Of a stretch of DNA of 64,000 nt, positions 43,051 to 54,439 are shown one piece after another. Made by a program: the position numbers and the translations under genes. Numbering within the stretch: the first letter of the stretch is position 1; every line of letters starts with the position of its first letter. The stretch comes from Thysanoteuthis rhombus. Taxonomy: Eukaryota; Mollusca; Cephalopoda; Oegopsida; Thysanoteuthidae. The stretch is from NCBI GenBank assembly GCA_963457665.1, contig OY735209.1, forward strand, positions 9,849,814 through 9,913,813. Reading direction: 5' to 3'. The notes beneath the pieces were generated by a model that did not search any database, was not told the DNA's origin, and worked only from the letters and a program-made list of their open reading frames with translations.

Positions 43051-43984
43051 CTCGCAGGATGGAGTGAGTGACACCACTCCGGGTACTAGTCACTTCTAAG
43101 TCTAATTCGCACAATGCAAACAGACTGTGTGGTCATGTGATGTGTAGAGCCTTAGCAGGCGCAGCTAGAGTCGTAGCCTGCGTAAGGGCACCATTTGCTC
43201 ACTTTTTTTTATTTCGCACAGAGCACAACTCCCAACCCGCCGCACAAAAAAAAAAAAAAAAAAAAAAGGATGATGTGTGAAAAAAAGTCCCACTATTACC
43301 CCTGGTTGTATAACAAGAGATAGAAGTCCAACAGGGGAAAATATACAAGAGGTTAGGCCTTTACGACCAGCCAGGCTATCATATTGTTTTTCGTGATGCT
43401 CTGAAAGATAAACACGAATTGTCCCGTTTGGAAGTACTGGAGAAAAAACCCCAAAAAAACACGTAAATGAACGGGAAAAGGCGGTTGTATTAAACTGACC
43501 ATCGTCTCAACCGTCTAGAATAACACTGTGCAACGCGATTTCTGTTCCAGGGTAGTGAGAGTTATTTTATAATTGCTCATGTGTAAAGAGTATAGAAAAC
43601 GGCTATCATTCCCTTCTAACTTTGTTTTTGTGACCAGGACAGTGTTATTTATGTGTAATTGTTGCTTTTTTCTTCTTGGTCTGTGTGAATAAAAATTTGC
43701 AAATTTTGCCGTTGTTCAATTGGAAATGAATAGATTTCAAATCAACATTTCAAATCGTCAACGAAAGCAAAGTTTGATGGGAATAATGAATATTTTCCAT
43801 ACTTAAAAACCCCCCACAAAAAACAACCAAATAAATACAAAACACTCACTACCCAGGAACAGAAAAAAAAAGTAAAAATATATGGGACAGTGCAATCCGG
43901 CGAGAGACGATTGGAATCAGGGCACAGGAAGCTCCATTCCCATGGATGGTTCGTTTCATGTTGCAGGGATTTTTATCTATAATT
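43051..43984. other. unassigned; A-run 43246-43267
   Basis: A 22-base A-run and AT-rich DNA. No gene was recognised. Confidence 0.4.
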
Positions 43985-44430
43985 CGAAACCGCCAAGAAA
44001 AACTGTCACAAAAACTGTCAACATATGTTTCTTCAGCTTTCAGTACGGTCTATCAGGCTGACTTCCTATGTATGAAGCGTTCAGGCCAAACTAAAGGAGC
44101 TAAAAGGCTGAAAATGTCAACATTTATTCCTTATTCTGAAAAAAGAGAGTTTGTTTTTCATCCCATCCACCTAAAAAGATTTTACTAGAGGTGGAGGATT
44201 TAAATTTGCAATGTAAAATTATGATGAATTGATCCCTTGGTTTGTTCACGCTTATTCTATTGAAATTCGGTCTTTTTTTCTCAGTGTCAAATGCTCAACA
44301 GTAAGTGAGAGAAAGTATCTTACTCATCTATCACCCCTTTACCATTCTTTAAATTGATCAGCCCCAACACAGCATTCTGCCAAGAGACCCTGGACAAACG
44401 ACGGTTTCTATTGAGAGACTAACCAGACCT
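43985..44430 (-). repeat. family A MITE-like element, nearly full length
   Basis: In antisense: CTGTCAACATATGTTTCTTC, GGAGCTAAAAGGCTGAAAAT, TTGCAATGTAAAATTATG, TCAACACAGCATTC-like words and finally CGACGGTTTCTATTGAGAGA then CTAACCAGACC. The outer 5' end is intact, so this copy and the 62.5 kb one define the family. Confidence 0.75.
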
Positions 44431-44784
44431 GTTTTGCTATTATTATTTTTTTTTATGGAGTCGCGTAAAGGGCAAGCCGTAATCTAAACATTTCATCTCC
44501 TCGCGTTAAGTCCACAGTTTCGAGTTACACTGTTTTTTCCTGTTTCAGCTCCCATATCGACTCTTGCTTTTTTTTTTCGGTGGCTTTCAAAAAAGTTTTT
44601 ACGAGAGGGCCAAAGTCTCTCCAGATAGAGAGAGACTGAAATAGGGGAAAAGAAGAAGATGGGTGGGAAGACAGGAAATGGGGGCAGGTCAGAAGTAATA
44701 TCTACACACACACACATATATATATATACATACATATATACTATCCAGAACAGGAGTATATAATGTGTATGGAATCTTTATTAA
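44431..44784. other. unassigned; CA/TA tract 44704-44740
   Basis: A CA then TA microsatellite in AT-rich DNA leading into the hammerhead-like region. Confidence 0.45.
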
Positions 44785-44835
44785 AATTATGTTATATCCG
44801 GACATATTTCAGAGCATAACTCCACCATCAGCGGT
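44785..44835 (-). ncRNA. hammerhead-like motif, decayed
   Basis: Minus strand: CTGATGG (44831-44825), a weak GGAG/CTCT hairpin, GAA, then ATAT-GTCCGG-ATAT as stem III and an A at the cleavage position. The last core A is changed to G, and the flanks do not pair to form stem I. The order and spacing match a type I hammerhead, but this copy should be inactive. Microsatellites lie on both sides. Confidence 0.35.
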
Positions 44836-44880
44836 TATAGATCAACATTTTTGCTTGGTGTATGTATAACACACATATAT

Positions 44881-44978
44881 ATTATCAGTATCAATACACA
44901 CACACACACACACACACGCACACACATACACACACATATGTGTGTGTGTGTGTGTGTGTGTGTATTGATACTGATAAT
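44881..44978. repeat. palindromic (CA)n-(TG)n microsatellite
   Basis: ATTATCAGTATCAATA followed by (CA)n is mirrored by (TG)n followed by TATTGATACTGATAAT. The unique 16-base flanks are perfect inverted copies, so the whole 98 bp folds on itself. Confidence 0.9.
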
Positions 44979-45480
44979 CAGAATCACAAATACAGAGGAA
45001 TGGTAATACGTGTGTGAATTTGTGTGTGTGTGTATCAATAAAATGAATAGTTTTTATCCTACAGAATGCGATAATTATAAAGACATTAGAAGGGAACTAT
45101 ATTTCGCTCGGTAACGGTGTTAACAAAGTAGCATATCGAACAGTCATAGATCGCATACATGAATAATGAGAAAAAAAGGCGCTTTATATACAGTCCTTCA
45201 CCTAATGTTTTTATAATTATCACAAACATATATATATATGCGTGTGTGTCGAGAGAGAGAGATATATATATAGAGAGAGAGAGAGGCAATATATTGGGTA
45301 TAAATACATTGTATCTGAAGACTAGAGAATTTCTTTCTCTCTCAGTACGTATATAATTATATACATATGTAGAGAATGAGAATGAGACGGAAAGTGAATA
45401 GAGTTTTATATTTGATATAAAGGCGAAATACATGTAGACTAGAATTTTCCAAACTCTCTCTCTCTCTCTCTCGACATAAG
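44979..45480. repeat. TG, TA, GA and CT microsatellites
   Basis: TG tract at about 45018-45033, TA at about 45229-45240, GAGAGA and TATATA at about 45250-45285, and (CT)n at about 45454-45472, in otherwise unassigned DNA. Confidence 0.75.
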
Positions 45481-45489
45481 TGCATATTC

Positions 45490-45630
45490 AATGAACATTT
45501 GTAGAAGGGAAGGCCATAGGCTCAGGGAGAATTGATCAAATTTTGATACGAATCCAGGATTGATCAAATTTTGGGACGGATCCAGAAACGATCAAATTTT
45601 GGGACGGATTCAGAATCGATCAAATTTTTT
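45490..45630 (+). repeat. family G fragment with a 33 bp minisatellite
   Basis: GAAGGGAAGGCCATAGGCTC then AGGGAGAATTGATCAAATTT matches the 1.46 kb copy. It is followed by four units of about 30-35 bases built on GATCAAATTTTGGGACGGAT and CCAGA. The minisatellite grew from the last segment of the family G repeat. Confidence 0.75.
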
Positions 45631-45734
45631 TTGTGCAGATTTGTGAAGATCGAACTCTCAAGCAACTAGAAAATACGCTATAGAGGGCATATCTCTCCCG
45701 TACACCGCACACTAACTAAAACCTGAATGGAAAC

Positions 45735-46050
45735 AATTAGCTGGATCCCCATCAGAATTTGATCAATTCTTCCTAAGCCGAATGTCCACCCTTCCACAAA
45801 ATTTCATTGATATTTATTGCGAGCCTTGAGAGATATCATGTGAACAGTCAGCAAACTTTGGGGAGATATATGTGTGTCCTGGTATATAGCCACGGTGCAG
45901 AGTAGGTAACTGAGCATTGATTTGCCCCCAAATGTAATCACTTCTTCCGTGGCCCATTTCCCACCCTTCCACAAGATTTAATTGAAATTTAATGAGAACT
46001 TTTGGAGATATCGTGTGTACAGGCAGACGGAAGGAAATACATATTTCTCC
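45735..46050 (-). repeat. family G, two direct copies
   Basis: ACCCTTCCACAAAATTTCAT to AGAGATATCATGTGAACAG (about 45790-45850) recurs about 180 bases on as ACCCTTCCACAAGATTTAAT to GGAGATATCGTGTGTACAG. Both are antisense to the 1.4 kb copy. Confidence 0.75.
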
Positions 46051-46757
46051 AACTTCAGGGGGGAAAATGATCTAGTTTGGCAGCCATTGCTCTACCAGAG
46101 GCGCCCATATCTATCTCAGCATGTTTATTATACATATTTGTATACGTGTGTGTGTATGTGTGTATGTGATATCTTGTATTGTTTTTGTATAACTGAATAA
46201 ATAAAAGTTTTATTGCGATTTTTTTTTCATATCGCGCCGTATGTCACAGGAAGAATAGAATAAAAAGTAATTTATGAATGAAATAAGCTAAGAGATACAA
46301 AGCTTTTCTTTTGCTTCACTTATGCCAACTACGAAGATTCCTGGAGGAATTTTGAATGAAGAAAAATTTTTACCTTTCGTTGGATTTTTTTTTAAACACT
46401 TAATGGAAGCAATATTTTCTTAGTTTTTATAAATTTCATGATGAATCGAAACTTGTAATCTTTGTTTTGAAGTACGTACACAACGGTGGGATTAATCAGA
46501 TTCGATGGGTTTCTTGTCCGTTGGGGGGTTTCTGCTATAGACTCCACTATATCACCCTCTTCATGCCTTTCTCTCTATCTTTTTCTCTCTCGCTATATAT
46601 CTCTAGTTTGATCATATTTGTCAATATTAATGCCTATCTTCCTATCTCTATCAGTCTGTTGATTTCTGTCCAAGTGCCCAAACTTCGCATAGGACCGTTT
46701 CAGTTTATGAAGTTGAGTAACCATATCTATCGATCTATCAATCTAAATATCTGGTAT
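46051..46757. other. no recognised feature
   Basis: AT-rich DNA with short CT and TATC words near 46565-46745. Confidence 0.4.
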
Positions 46758-47110
46758 TAGGGGTCTGTTTTCCAGGCTGCATGTCCCCATTGCAAGGTAT
46801 GAGGTCAGGGTCAACCCTAGATGCCTCGGGGGTCTCAAAAGGAGCTACGGCGGAACTACACACCACTCACTCATACGTGATCGCTTCCCCACTCTAAATC
46901 GACCTTATGCCATATTCTGCCCTTGTGGGGAAATAGATCCCCCCTCTATCTATGTAATATTTGGTCCCAAGGGTTTGTACGGCCAAGCTTCTTTTCCCAA
47001 CTGCACTCAAAGGTGTAAGGTCAATTCCTGATGCCCTGGATATTCCGAGAGGAGGCGCCGAGGGAACTAGACAACACTCACACGTACCAATCACACTTCC
47101 TTGGAGAACT
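46758..47110 (+). repeat. satellite E-related, ~1.6 units of ~208 bp
   Basis: GGTATGAGGTCAGGGTCAAC, GATGCCTCGGG, GGAGCTACGGCGGAACTACA and CACTCACTCATACGTGATCG are repeated 208 bases on. The second set reads GGTGTAAGGTCAATTCCTGA, GATGCCCTGG, GAGGCGCCGAGGGAACTAGA and CACTCACACGTACCAATCAC. The CCCCACTCTAAATCGACC segment links it to the 15.7 kb array. Confidence 0.7.
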
Positions 47111-47371
47111 CCCCAAGAGACGATACTAGAAATTCTCAGCGATCCTTACCATGCTTACCCGTAGACACCCTCTTTAATTTCCAGCTCAGTATTTGGCAGT
47201 CCGCCCCAGAACGACTTACTCTCCCACATAACCGGAGAGCACATCGGAGGAGCAAGGAACAACACCATCTTTCACCATTCCCACCACCCATCCTCGGGCT
47301 ACTGTCCTAGTTGTCATATGCGTTGCCTTTAAGGCAACTTCCCTACTGGCTTACGCAGCGATGGGATAAGG
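47111..47371. other. no recognised feature
   Basis: Moderately GC-richer DNA without a recognised domain. Confidence 0.4.
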
Positions 47372-47960
47372 GCGGGGATGCCAAATCAGTCATTTTCCAG
47401 CTAGATCTAGCCTATTTCCCGCTATTTGACGATGAAAATCTGCGATAGCAGATAGCTGAAAATATGGCCATTTCTTAAAAAAATAATTAGATAATTCAAT
47501 TCCATTTTATAGCTAAGTCGAGACACTTATATTTGGTATCTATAGCCATGAAGTTTGTAGGGAGTGAGGAAAATTCAGCCGATTTTAACCATTTCTGAAG
47601 GCCAGTCAGAGCAAATCAAATTATACAGAATTGTTTCATCGTGTTCATTATTTTTTTTTTGTTCACTGAAGATCGATAGACCGAATCTTAACTGAAACGT
47701 TTGCTTGGCAAATAATTCTGGAGTCAGATACTAAAATTTCTTTTAGTGACTCCTCTACGAATCAAGTGAGTTCAAGAAAAATAATTTTACAATTTTTCTT
47801 ATTAATTATTTATTTTGCTTTCCTAGTACATAGTTATTTTACATCAATTGCACTTGGAATGAGAATATAACATTTCAGTCATAAAACAGAACAGAACAGA
47901 ATCTGGATCAGATTTAGCCATCTTTGGCTATTCATCGAAGCTATTCTAGCCGGAAAGGAG
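47372..47960 (+). mobile_element. family C element
   Basis: Starts GGGATGCCAAATCAGTCATT then TTCCAGCTAGATCTAGCC, with AAAATCTGCGATAGCAGAT inside. It ends near CTTTGGCTATTCATCGAAG and GCTATTCTAGCCGGAAAGGA. AT-rich and non-coding. It shares its end with the 17.1 and 51.9-52.4 kb copies. Confidence 0.6.
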
Positions 47961-48138
47961 GGGCGGTTTGTAGGTGGCTGTTAGAAGAGAGGTTTTGAAG
48001 TAACGGAAGGGTTGCAGTGACCGCTTTCGTTTTATTCTAGAGATATTTCAATAATCTCTACGTTATCGACAGCCTGACATTTTCTATTAGTTCATCCGCG
48101 CTGTCAAAAATGACGGCATATATGGAATATATACATGT

Positions 48139-48345
48139 ACACATTGCAATTTATATATGCGGATAATGGAGATTTGCATTGCAGTAAGCTTGATGAATAA
48201 CCTTCCATACACATTGCATTTTATATCTGTAGATAATAAAGATTTGCATCGCAGTGGGATGGGAGAATAGCGTTCTTTACATATTGCATTTTATAGACGT
48301 GGATAATTGAAATTTGCTTTGCATAGTGCTTGGGGAATAGTTTTC
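48139..48345 (+). repeat. ~69 bp minisatellite, 3 units
   Basis: ACACATTGCAATTTATATAT to GATTTGCATTGCAGTAAG, then ACACATTGCATTTTATATCT to GATTTGCATCGCAGTGGG, then ACATATTGCATTTTATAGAC to AATTTGCTTTGCATAGTG. Unit starts are at about 48139, 48211 and 48279. Confidence 0.85.
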
Positions 48346-49915
48346 TGTTGACCAGAAACGGATTTTTATTATTTTTGATTTTGTCTTCATCACTTTTTAT
48401 ATTTTTTACTATTCTTCAAATTCAGAATTTTTATTACCTCATCAGAATATAAAACTCTATTTTACGACGTCAGTTGCGTCACTTAGCGTGGTAGAAGACA
48501 TCTGCACATTGCTAAATGTATAGATCACGCTCTGGCTATGAATTCAAATAGGCAGTGACTTCTGTATTTGATAACGGATTCAGGAAGACGATGCTGCAAT
48601 ACCGTTAACATTAACTTACCCCTCAAACCTGTCTTCTTTTCCTTCCTACCACACCCTCAACCCCTTCTCTCTCCATCTTCCCCTCACACTCTTCCCTCTC
48701 CCCCTCACTCCCTGTAAGAATTTCTCTGGTTACTTTGGGCATATTCTTGAGAGGTGTTTGCATAATATCGTGAAGGACCTAATATATTCAAAAATTTCGA
48801 AGTAATCATTCAGTCAAAGATGGGGGGGGGGCCTTGGAGGCAATGTCACACCACTAAAATGGGGCGTAGTGGAAAATAGATCAAGAACCATCTGCACAGA
48901 TATTACACCCTGATCATAGACAGAAGTATCGGGGAGCAACACTTATGATCCCAGGCTGAGCGCACAGATACTACACTTTGATCCTGGGGGCTGATCGTAC
49001 TGTATCCGAATTTCCGCTATATTGGGGTCTGCCTGTGTCTTTAGTAAGTATTCCATGAAGAAAATGACGACGAATTAAATCAAATAAAAGCAATGAGACG
49101 AGGTGAAACGAATCAGAATGTTTGATGAATTCAATAGCAAAATGATAAACCAGGGCCGACTGATTGGAGAAATGAATAGGTCGATCGAGATGATCTGGGA
49201 ATAAAAAAAACTTAGACAAGCCTGGCTACTGCAGGATTAAACTCCACCCCACTTCCCCTCCGATGGACGATGACCACTTGCTACTTTTTAATCATAATTA
49301 TAACAAATACATTTGTAGGTATATTAGACTTGTCGGAAAACCTGCCTACTAATCTACATTTGCCCACAGGTAGGGAAATGATCATTTCATATGTAGGATT
49401 GGTTTAACGTGACTATCAAGTTAAACAGTGAAGAGATTACTTCTCTAGATTTGATGAGGATTGTTCTTGTTGTTCTTGTTCGTTACGGGGGATAAACGAA
49501 GTCAACTCTGACTCTGGCTGGAGTTCGATAAAAACACATTTCCGATACTCCCTGCCCCTCTCTCTTCCTTTGTGTCCGGATTGTATACACAGCGAAGCCG
49601 TTGGTTAGACCGAGTTGATATTCGGCCAACACATGCTTTTTGCCCCCAGGAAAGAGATCAGCATTTCAAGATCGCACTGAATTCTGAGTGAAAATAGAAA
49701 CGTTATTGTAACAGGTATCTAACCAATGGAGGCCCATGATAACGTGTCATATCACGTGACGATGGCAAAGGGTATTGTACAATCTATGAGTTATTTATTA
49801 AGTTCATTGAAGTGAATTATCTCCAAGTTGTAGAATCAAAGAACCGACATGGATTGGTTTCAGTCTTCTCAGCTATAATGTTACTTTATTTCAAAAGGTT
49901 ATTCGTCGTTTTTCC

Positions 49916-49919
<4 letters not shown>
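48346..49919. other. unassigned; short E-like words near 48900-48985
   Basis: CTGCACAGATATTACACCCT and CGCACAGATACTACACTTTG lie about 70 bases apart and resemble GAACAGATATCACACTTTG at 36.8 kb. A G-run lies at 48822-48831. The rest is unrecognised. Confidence 0.4.
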
Positions 49920-49956
<37 letters not shown>

Positions 49957-50072
49957 GTCCTTGCAATAATTTCTTTCCGAAGCCGAGTTATTCATTGCGA
50001 AGCCAAGCTGAACACACACAAGCACGTGTAGAGAGAGAGGGAGAAGGAATACAGGGAGAGAGAGAGAGAGAG
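49920..50072. repeat. (TA)n and (GA)n microsatellites
   Basis: Alternating TA at 49920-49950 and GA-rich sequence at about 50026-50072. Confidence 0.9.
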
Positions 50073-50749
50073 ACTTATTCAGCGGTGCACTGTATTGGTG
50101 CACGAGCTTAAAGTTCGTTACTACGCTTCTGTCACGTCGATTTTTCTAATTCTCCCTATACTTGAATAAATACATTCACACACAGACACATATATATATA
50201 TATAACGGGCAAACTATTTGATTTGTTGAATTTTTCTAGTTTGCGCACAAACCTCTGTATTAATGTCATCGAAATATTGTTAAAAACGTTCCGAAGTTGG
50301 TAGTTCTAGATCTTTCCACTATGAATGGGTTTTTTGACTTCAACGCTATGACTTTTCATGTCGTCTTCTTTTCTTATTTCTAAAAACTTCTCTACACCAG
50401 ATAGATCAGCTGGTATCAAATATCATAGAACATCAAAAAAAAAAGAGACGGACAAGTTTAGTTAGAATACCAGTGGTGGACTGGGCCTAAAATTTCTGCC
50501 GGGAAAACGTGTGAAAGGGCCGACTCATCCTGACATTTATCCAAGAAAAATTAGAATTAATCTATACGTTCACTGGTCTTTTCAGTCAATGATTTAATGA
50601 GATCCTATGTGCTGTACGCAAAGTTGTATTTTGGTTGTTCCATATTCATTGATAACTTTCACAAAACCATAATTTTCGACAATATAAGTCGAGAAATGTA
50701 TGGAAAAATTAAAATGCTTCGTCTCAGAAGTTCTGATAGGGCGTCCGAA
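50073..50749. other. no recognised feature
   Basis: AT-rich DNA with a short CA/TA tract at about 50177-50203. Confidence 0.4.
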
Positions 50750-51300
50750 GAATGTATCGGCTGGGATATCGGATTCAAGACAACAAATAGGACAACAGCT
50801 AATTTACTAAGCGTTACTTTGTCTGACATAAGGCCACAATAAGGGCGAGCCAGTGAGGATAGAACTAATAACACTACTAATTATTCTGGAAGACGTAGTA
50901 GGCACAATAGTTAATTACTAAGAGTATCTTAGTTTTGCACAAGGCCACAACAAGAGGGTACGATGCCACGTCGTTACGGAAGTAGTCTGTCAGACGAGTT
51001 TGTTATCATGGTACGGTAGGCGCCTTACTTATTTACTAATCGCAGCTTAGTCTAGACCAAGGCCGCATAAGGGATCGAACCAGCAACACGAACGTAATGG
51101 TCTGTCAGACGACCTTGTTACCTATCACGCCGTAGTATAGGTGCCTTAATTATTTACAAAGCGTATCTTCGTCTGGGAAAAGCCAGAACAGGAAGGCGTC
51201 CGTGAGGATCGAACTCACGACACCTGTAGTCTGACGAGCTTGCTAATCATGGCGCCAGGAGAAGCACTCTGTCTGTTCTGCTTTAGAATCTCGTACGGCT
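50750..51300 (-). repeat. tandem array of a tRNA-derived SINE unit, ~4 copies
   Basis: The phrase AAGGCCACAA or a close variant occurs at 50830, 50941, 51059 and 51179, giving periods of 111, 118 and 120 bases. Each unit includes GTCTGTCAGACGA-like sequence, TTGTTATCATGGYRCSGTAG-like sequence and TTAATTATTTACTAAGCGTA-like sequence. On the minus strand the best unit (51178-51280) has an A-box-like TGGCGCCATGATTAGCAAGC and a perfect GTGAGTTCGATCCTCACGG B box. The unit thus derives from a tRNA but is arranged as a satellite. Confidence 0.75.
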
Positions 51301-51868
51301 AGAACTCAAGGTAAATAGCAATATCGTTTTCTCTATCTGATATACTAGCGAATACACTTTCCACCTACCTTTTTTCATTTTATTTTCGTTCTTATAATCT
51401 GAGAACACTACAGACTGTAATGCTCAGCATTCCTTTACCCTTTCGTCGCTACCCCCTCCCAATATAACCTCTGGTAAATATATCTGCCACGCGAACCGAA
51501 TGTCAGCAGTATCTCTTCCAAGGTATCTCCAGAGAGGCGTTAGCGAAACTATTCGGCAACTACACAGTAATTGTGTTTATATCATCTATCATTATATTGG
51601 TTATCATCATAGCCAGAGCTGAGTGCGTGGTGCAAGTATCGTGTATAATAACCTTTGGGTCCCCGTATTTGCAGGGATCAGGAGTCAGCACCTACCGCAG
51701 AGACGTTGAAATTCCGCAATTATCGGTACATTCACCCAAGGAACTCACCCGGGCAGCGTTTCTCCTGAGTCGTGGCATACTTAGGGCAAAGATTTTGTTT
51801 CCATTTCTCAAAAGATCCATGGAGATCAAATCATCTTTTGTTGCGATTGTAGGTTTTTACGCAGTGTT
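51301..51868. other. no recognised feature
   Basis: A 139-codon frame (51573-51992) extends from here into the family C element. It shows no domain and is not supported. Confidence 0.4.
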
Positions 51869-52395
51869 GTCACCTCAAATTCGAGGGCTAAAACTGCTTC
51901 AAAAAATCGTTAAATCAGCTAAATCTGTACCACTTTCCGCTATCTTTAGAGCTAAAACGTTATATACCCATTTAAAGCTCAATTATCTATAACTATATAC
52001 AAAGACTCCAGTACAAATAATTAATAAGAAATTGTACATCTCCAATTAATTTTACCTGTGTAGACGAATCGCAGAAAAAAAAATTATCTGACCCCCAAAA
52101 TATTCTCAAAGCAAAAGTTTTGGTTAAAATTCGGTTTATTTGGGATCTCAGGTAGAGAAAAATGATGAAAATTATGAAAAGATTTTCTGTCTTTAGTTTG
52201 ATTTACTTTGACTGACCTTCAAAAAAAGGATAAAATCGGCTTAAAATTTTTCCTACTTCCAGGTTACTTTATGGCTAAAAATATCAAATGATCACTTGAA
52301 AAATAAAAAAAAATGGCCAGACTTTCCGCAATCTGCTATCGTAGATTTTTATGAGGAAAAAATGGCTGATTTGGCATCCGGGGCACAAGTCCGTC
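51869..52395. mobile_element. family C element
   Basis: Left part with AGGGCTAAAACTGCTTCAAA and TTAAATCAGCTAAATCTG. Right end AAAATGGCTGATTTGGCATC with TCTGCTATCGTAGATTTTTA just inside. The right end is the inverted match of the start of the 47.4 kb copy. Non-coding. Confidence 0.6.
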
Positions 52396-52439
52396 GCCTA
52401 AGATGGACTGCCGTTCAGAGCTTATATTTGACCTATTGC

Positions 52440-52575
52440 TGGTGGAGGGGAGTGGATTCATGCATTCCCCATGAGCATTAGAGCAAAGTGAACTCAAAAT
52501 GTCCCAGCCGGGGTTCGAATTCCGTTTGCTGATTCAATTATCCGTGTTATTAACCGTTAGGCCACCGGCTACTCT
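52440..52575 (-). repeat. tRNA-derived SINE, family S, good promoter boxes
   Basis: Minus strand: GCCGGTGGCCTAACGGTTAA (A box), CGGAATTCGAACCCCGGCTG (B box region), then TTCACTTTGCTCTAATGCTC and GAATGCATGAATCC. The neighbouring copy from 52698 runs in the opposite direction, heads facing each other about 120 bases apart. Confidence 0.8.
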
Positions 52576-52697
52576 TTCACCTGAATAAGCCCACGTGTAT
52601 CAATAGAAACAGTAATTAGTAAGTGGGTATGAACAAAACAGACGAACATTTTCCACGTGAAATCGACACCTGGGAAATTTTTAAAAAGATCAGGCGA

Positions 52698-52835
52698 AAA
52701 AAAGGTGCGGGTGGCATAACGGATAATGTCTCGGACTAATGGAATTGGCAATCCGAGTTCAAACTCCGGTTGAGGCTTTTCACTTTGCACAAATACCCTT
52801 AGACAAGACACGAATCCATCTCTTCACGGCTATGA
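52698..52835 (+). repeat. tRNA-derived SINE, family S
   Basis: GGGTGGCATAACGGATAATG (A box), ATCCGAGTTCAAACTCCGGT (B box), then GAGGCTTTTCACTTTGCACA and ACAAGACACGAATCC. This is the best-preserved + strand member. Confidence 0.8.
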
Positions 52836-54439
52836 GTAAAGTAGTAGGTCGAAAATGGGTTCCGTAGCCTCTGGAAAGAAACCAATCAAAGGAAGGGTCC
52901 CTGATAGGGACTCCCCACCAACCAGCAAGGCCAAACGTGCATTACCTTTAGTCAAAACCGTGATATCGCCGGAAGTATTGTTCACTTTTCGCTCTAAATT
53001 CAGCACGTTCCTTGTTTTTCCAGATCTTAAAAGAGCTGATTTTGTGCGGGCGTGCTCAGACATTGTGGACATTTTTGTCATGTTTTCAGTCATTTTAAAA
53101 AACTTTTGGGTTTTATTTTTGGCCATTTTAAGCAACCTTTTGGTGCATGCTGATTTGAAGAAAAAAATCAATGCTTTTTAGCATCTTTTTTTAGCCGTCA
53201 AACTAGTGCGAAAATATTTTTTGAGTTGAGAACTTTGATCACCAGACATCCGTTGGATAGAATACGAGAGGGCTCCCTCCTTCAAGAGTTAAAAAAAGCT
53301 GATGATGATCTCTACTCTTTCTCTCTTAAATGATGCCCAATGTTTTCTACGTATGCCGAAATATTTATGTAACCATAAAATGTCACAGAATGAGGTTTAA
53401 ACATGCTTAAAAGAGTTTCTATTTCACTATTGTTTTTATTTCTTTAATGTATAATCCTGAGTACCCACTCGAGTATTCAGTCCGTTCCTCTCAGTACACT
53501 AGAGTCCTTCTCGTCATATATGCAGAAACATTTTCTCATTAAAAGTGATCTCTTTCTTTTCTACCCTTTTTGTTTTCTTTCGTCCGTTACTAGATACCCA
53601 TTTTAAGAGCCCATGGGTATTGGGACAAGAACAGAATAATAACAACATTACGTGTGCAATATCTCAAGAGCAGGTACCGACGTACGAACGAACAAAACAC
53701 TCAAACTGAAGATACATAAAAAAAAAAAAAAAAAAGTAATTTAAAAATTACGGGATGTGACGTATCTATTCACTCAGTCTGTTCATATCTATCCATCATT
53801 CTGAACGTCAAAAAAAAAAAAAAAAGAAGCTGCGTAAGCGTGAAATTCCTCTCAACTAAGTAACCATAAATGCTTTTGAATGTATCTAAAAAAAAAAAAA
53901 AAAAAAAACACCCCCTCCCCTAAAAAAACACAAACATTACAATAAATAGAGCGATGTCGAAATGGTTTTGAATTTAATTTTTAGATATGTCCACTCATCT
54001 CTATAAGACACTTTCAGGTCTGTCGGTTGGTCTGCATGTCAGTCGGTCCCTAACATGTTAAAATATCAACTTTCACGATCGTGTCAAATGGGATCGATAT
54101 GATACTACATCTAGACCTTTGACTGAACCATCCTCCCCACCCACTCCCCCCTTCGACAACTACTCCGAGGAAGTCTTTTGCTTCTTCACTAATTGTAATT
54201 GAGGTCAGCACATGGACAAGTATGGACGTGAGGATGGTTCTTATTTATTCACTGCATACCCCAGAGTATTCCTCCCAACCCCAGAATTCAGTGCATATGA
54301 GAGCTCTTCTTGACATTCATCGATAATTGGCACGCTCACTTTAGAAGTCATAACTTTCTTGGCCCTTTTAGACTTTTATTCATCTTTAGATACCATGGGT
54401 ATTGACATGGACATAGTGATAACCTCGGTTCTGTCTCTG
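52836..54439. other. unassigned; several A-runs
   Basis: A-runs at about 53719-53735, 53810-53824 and 53888-53908. A 108-codon frame at 52855-53181 has no recognised domain. GGCCATTTTAAGCAACC near 53123 resembles family C sequence in antisense. Confidence 0.4.

Noticed and set aside
51573..51992. 139-codon frame
   Set aside because: Its 3' third is family C repeat DNA and the rest shows no domain.
52855..53181. 108-codon frame with a hydrophobic centre
   Set aside because: No recognised domain; the reverse strand is equally open, and part of the DNA resembles family C in antisense.
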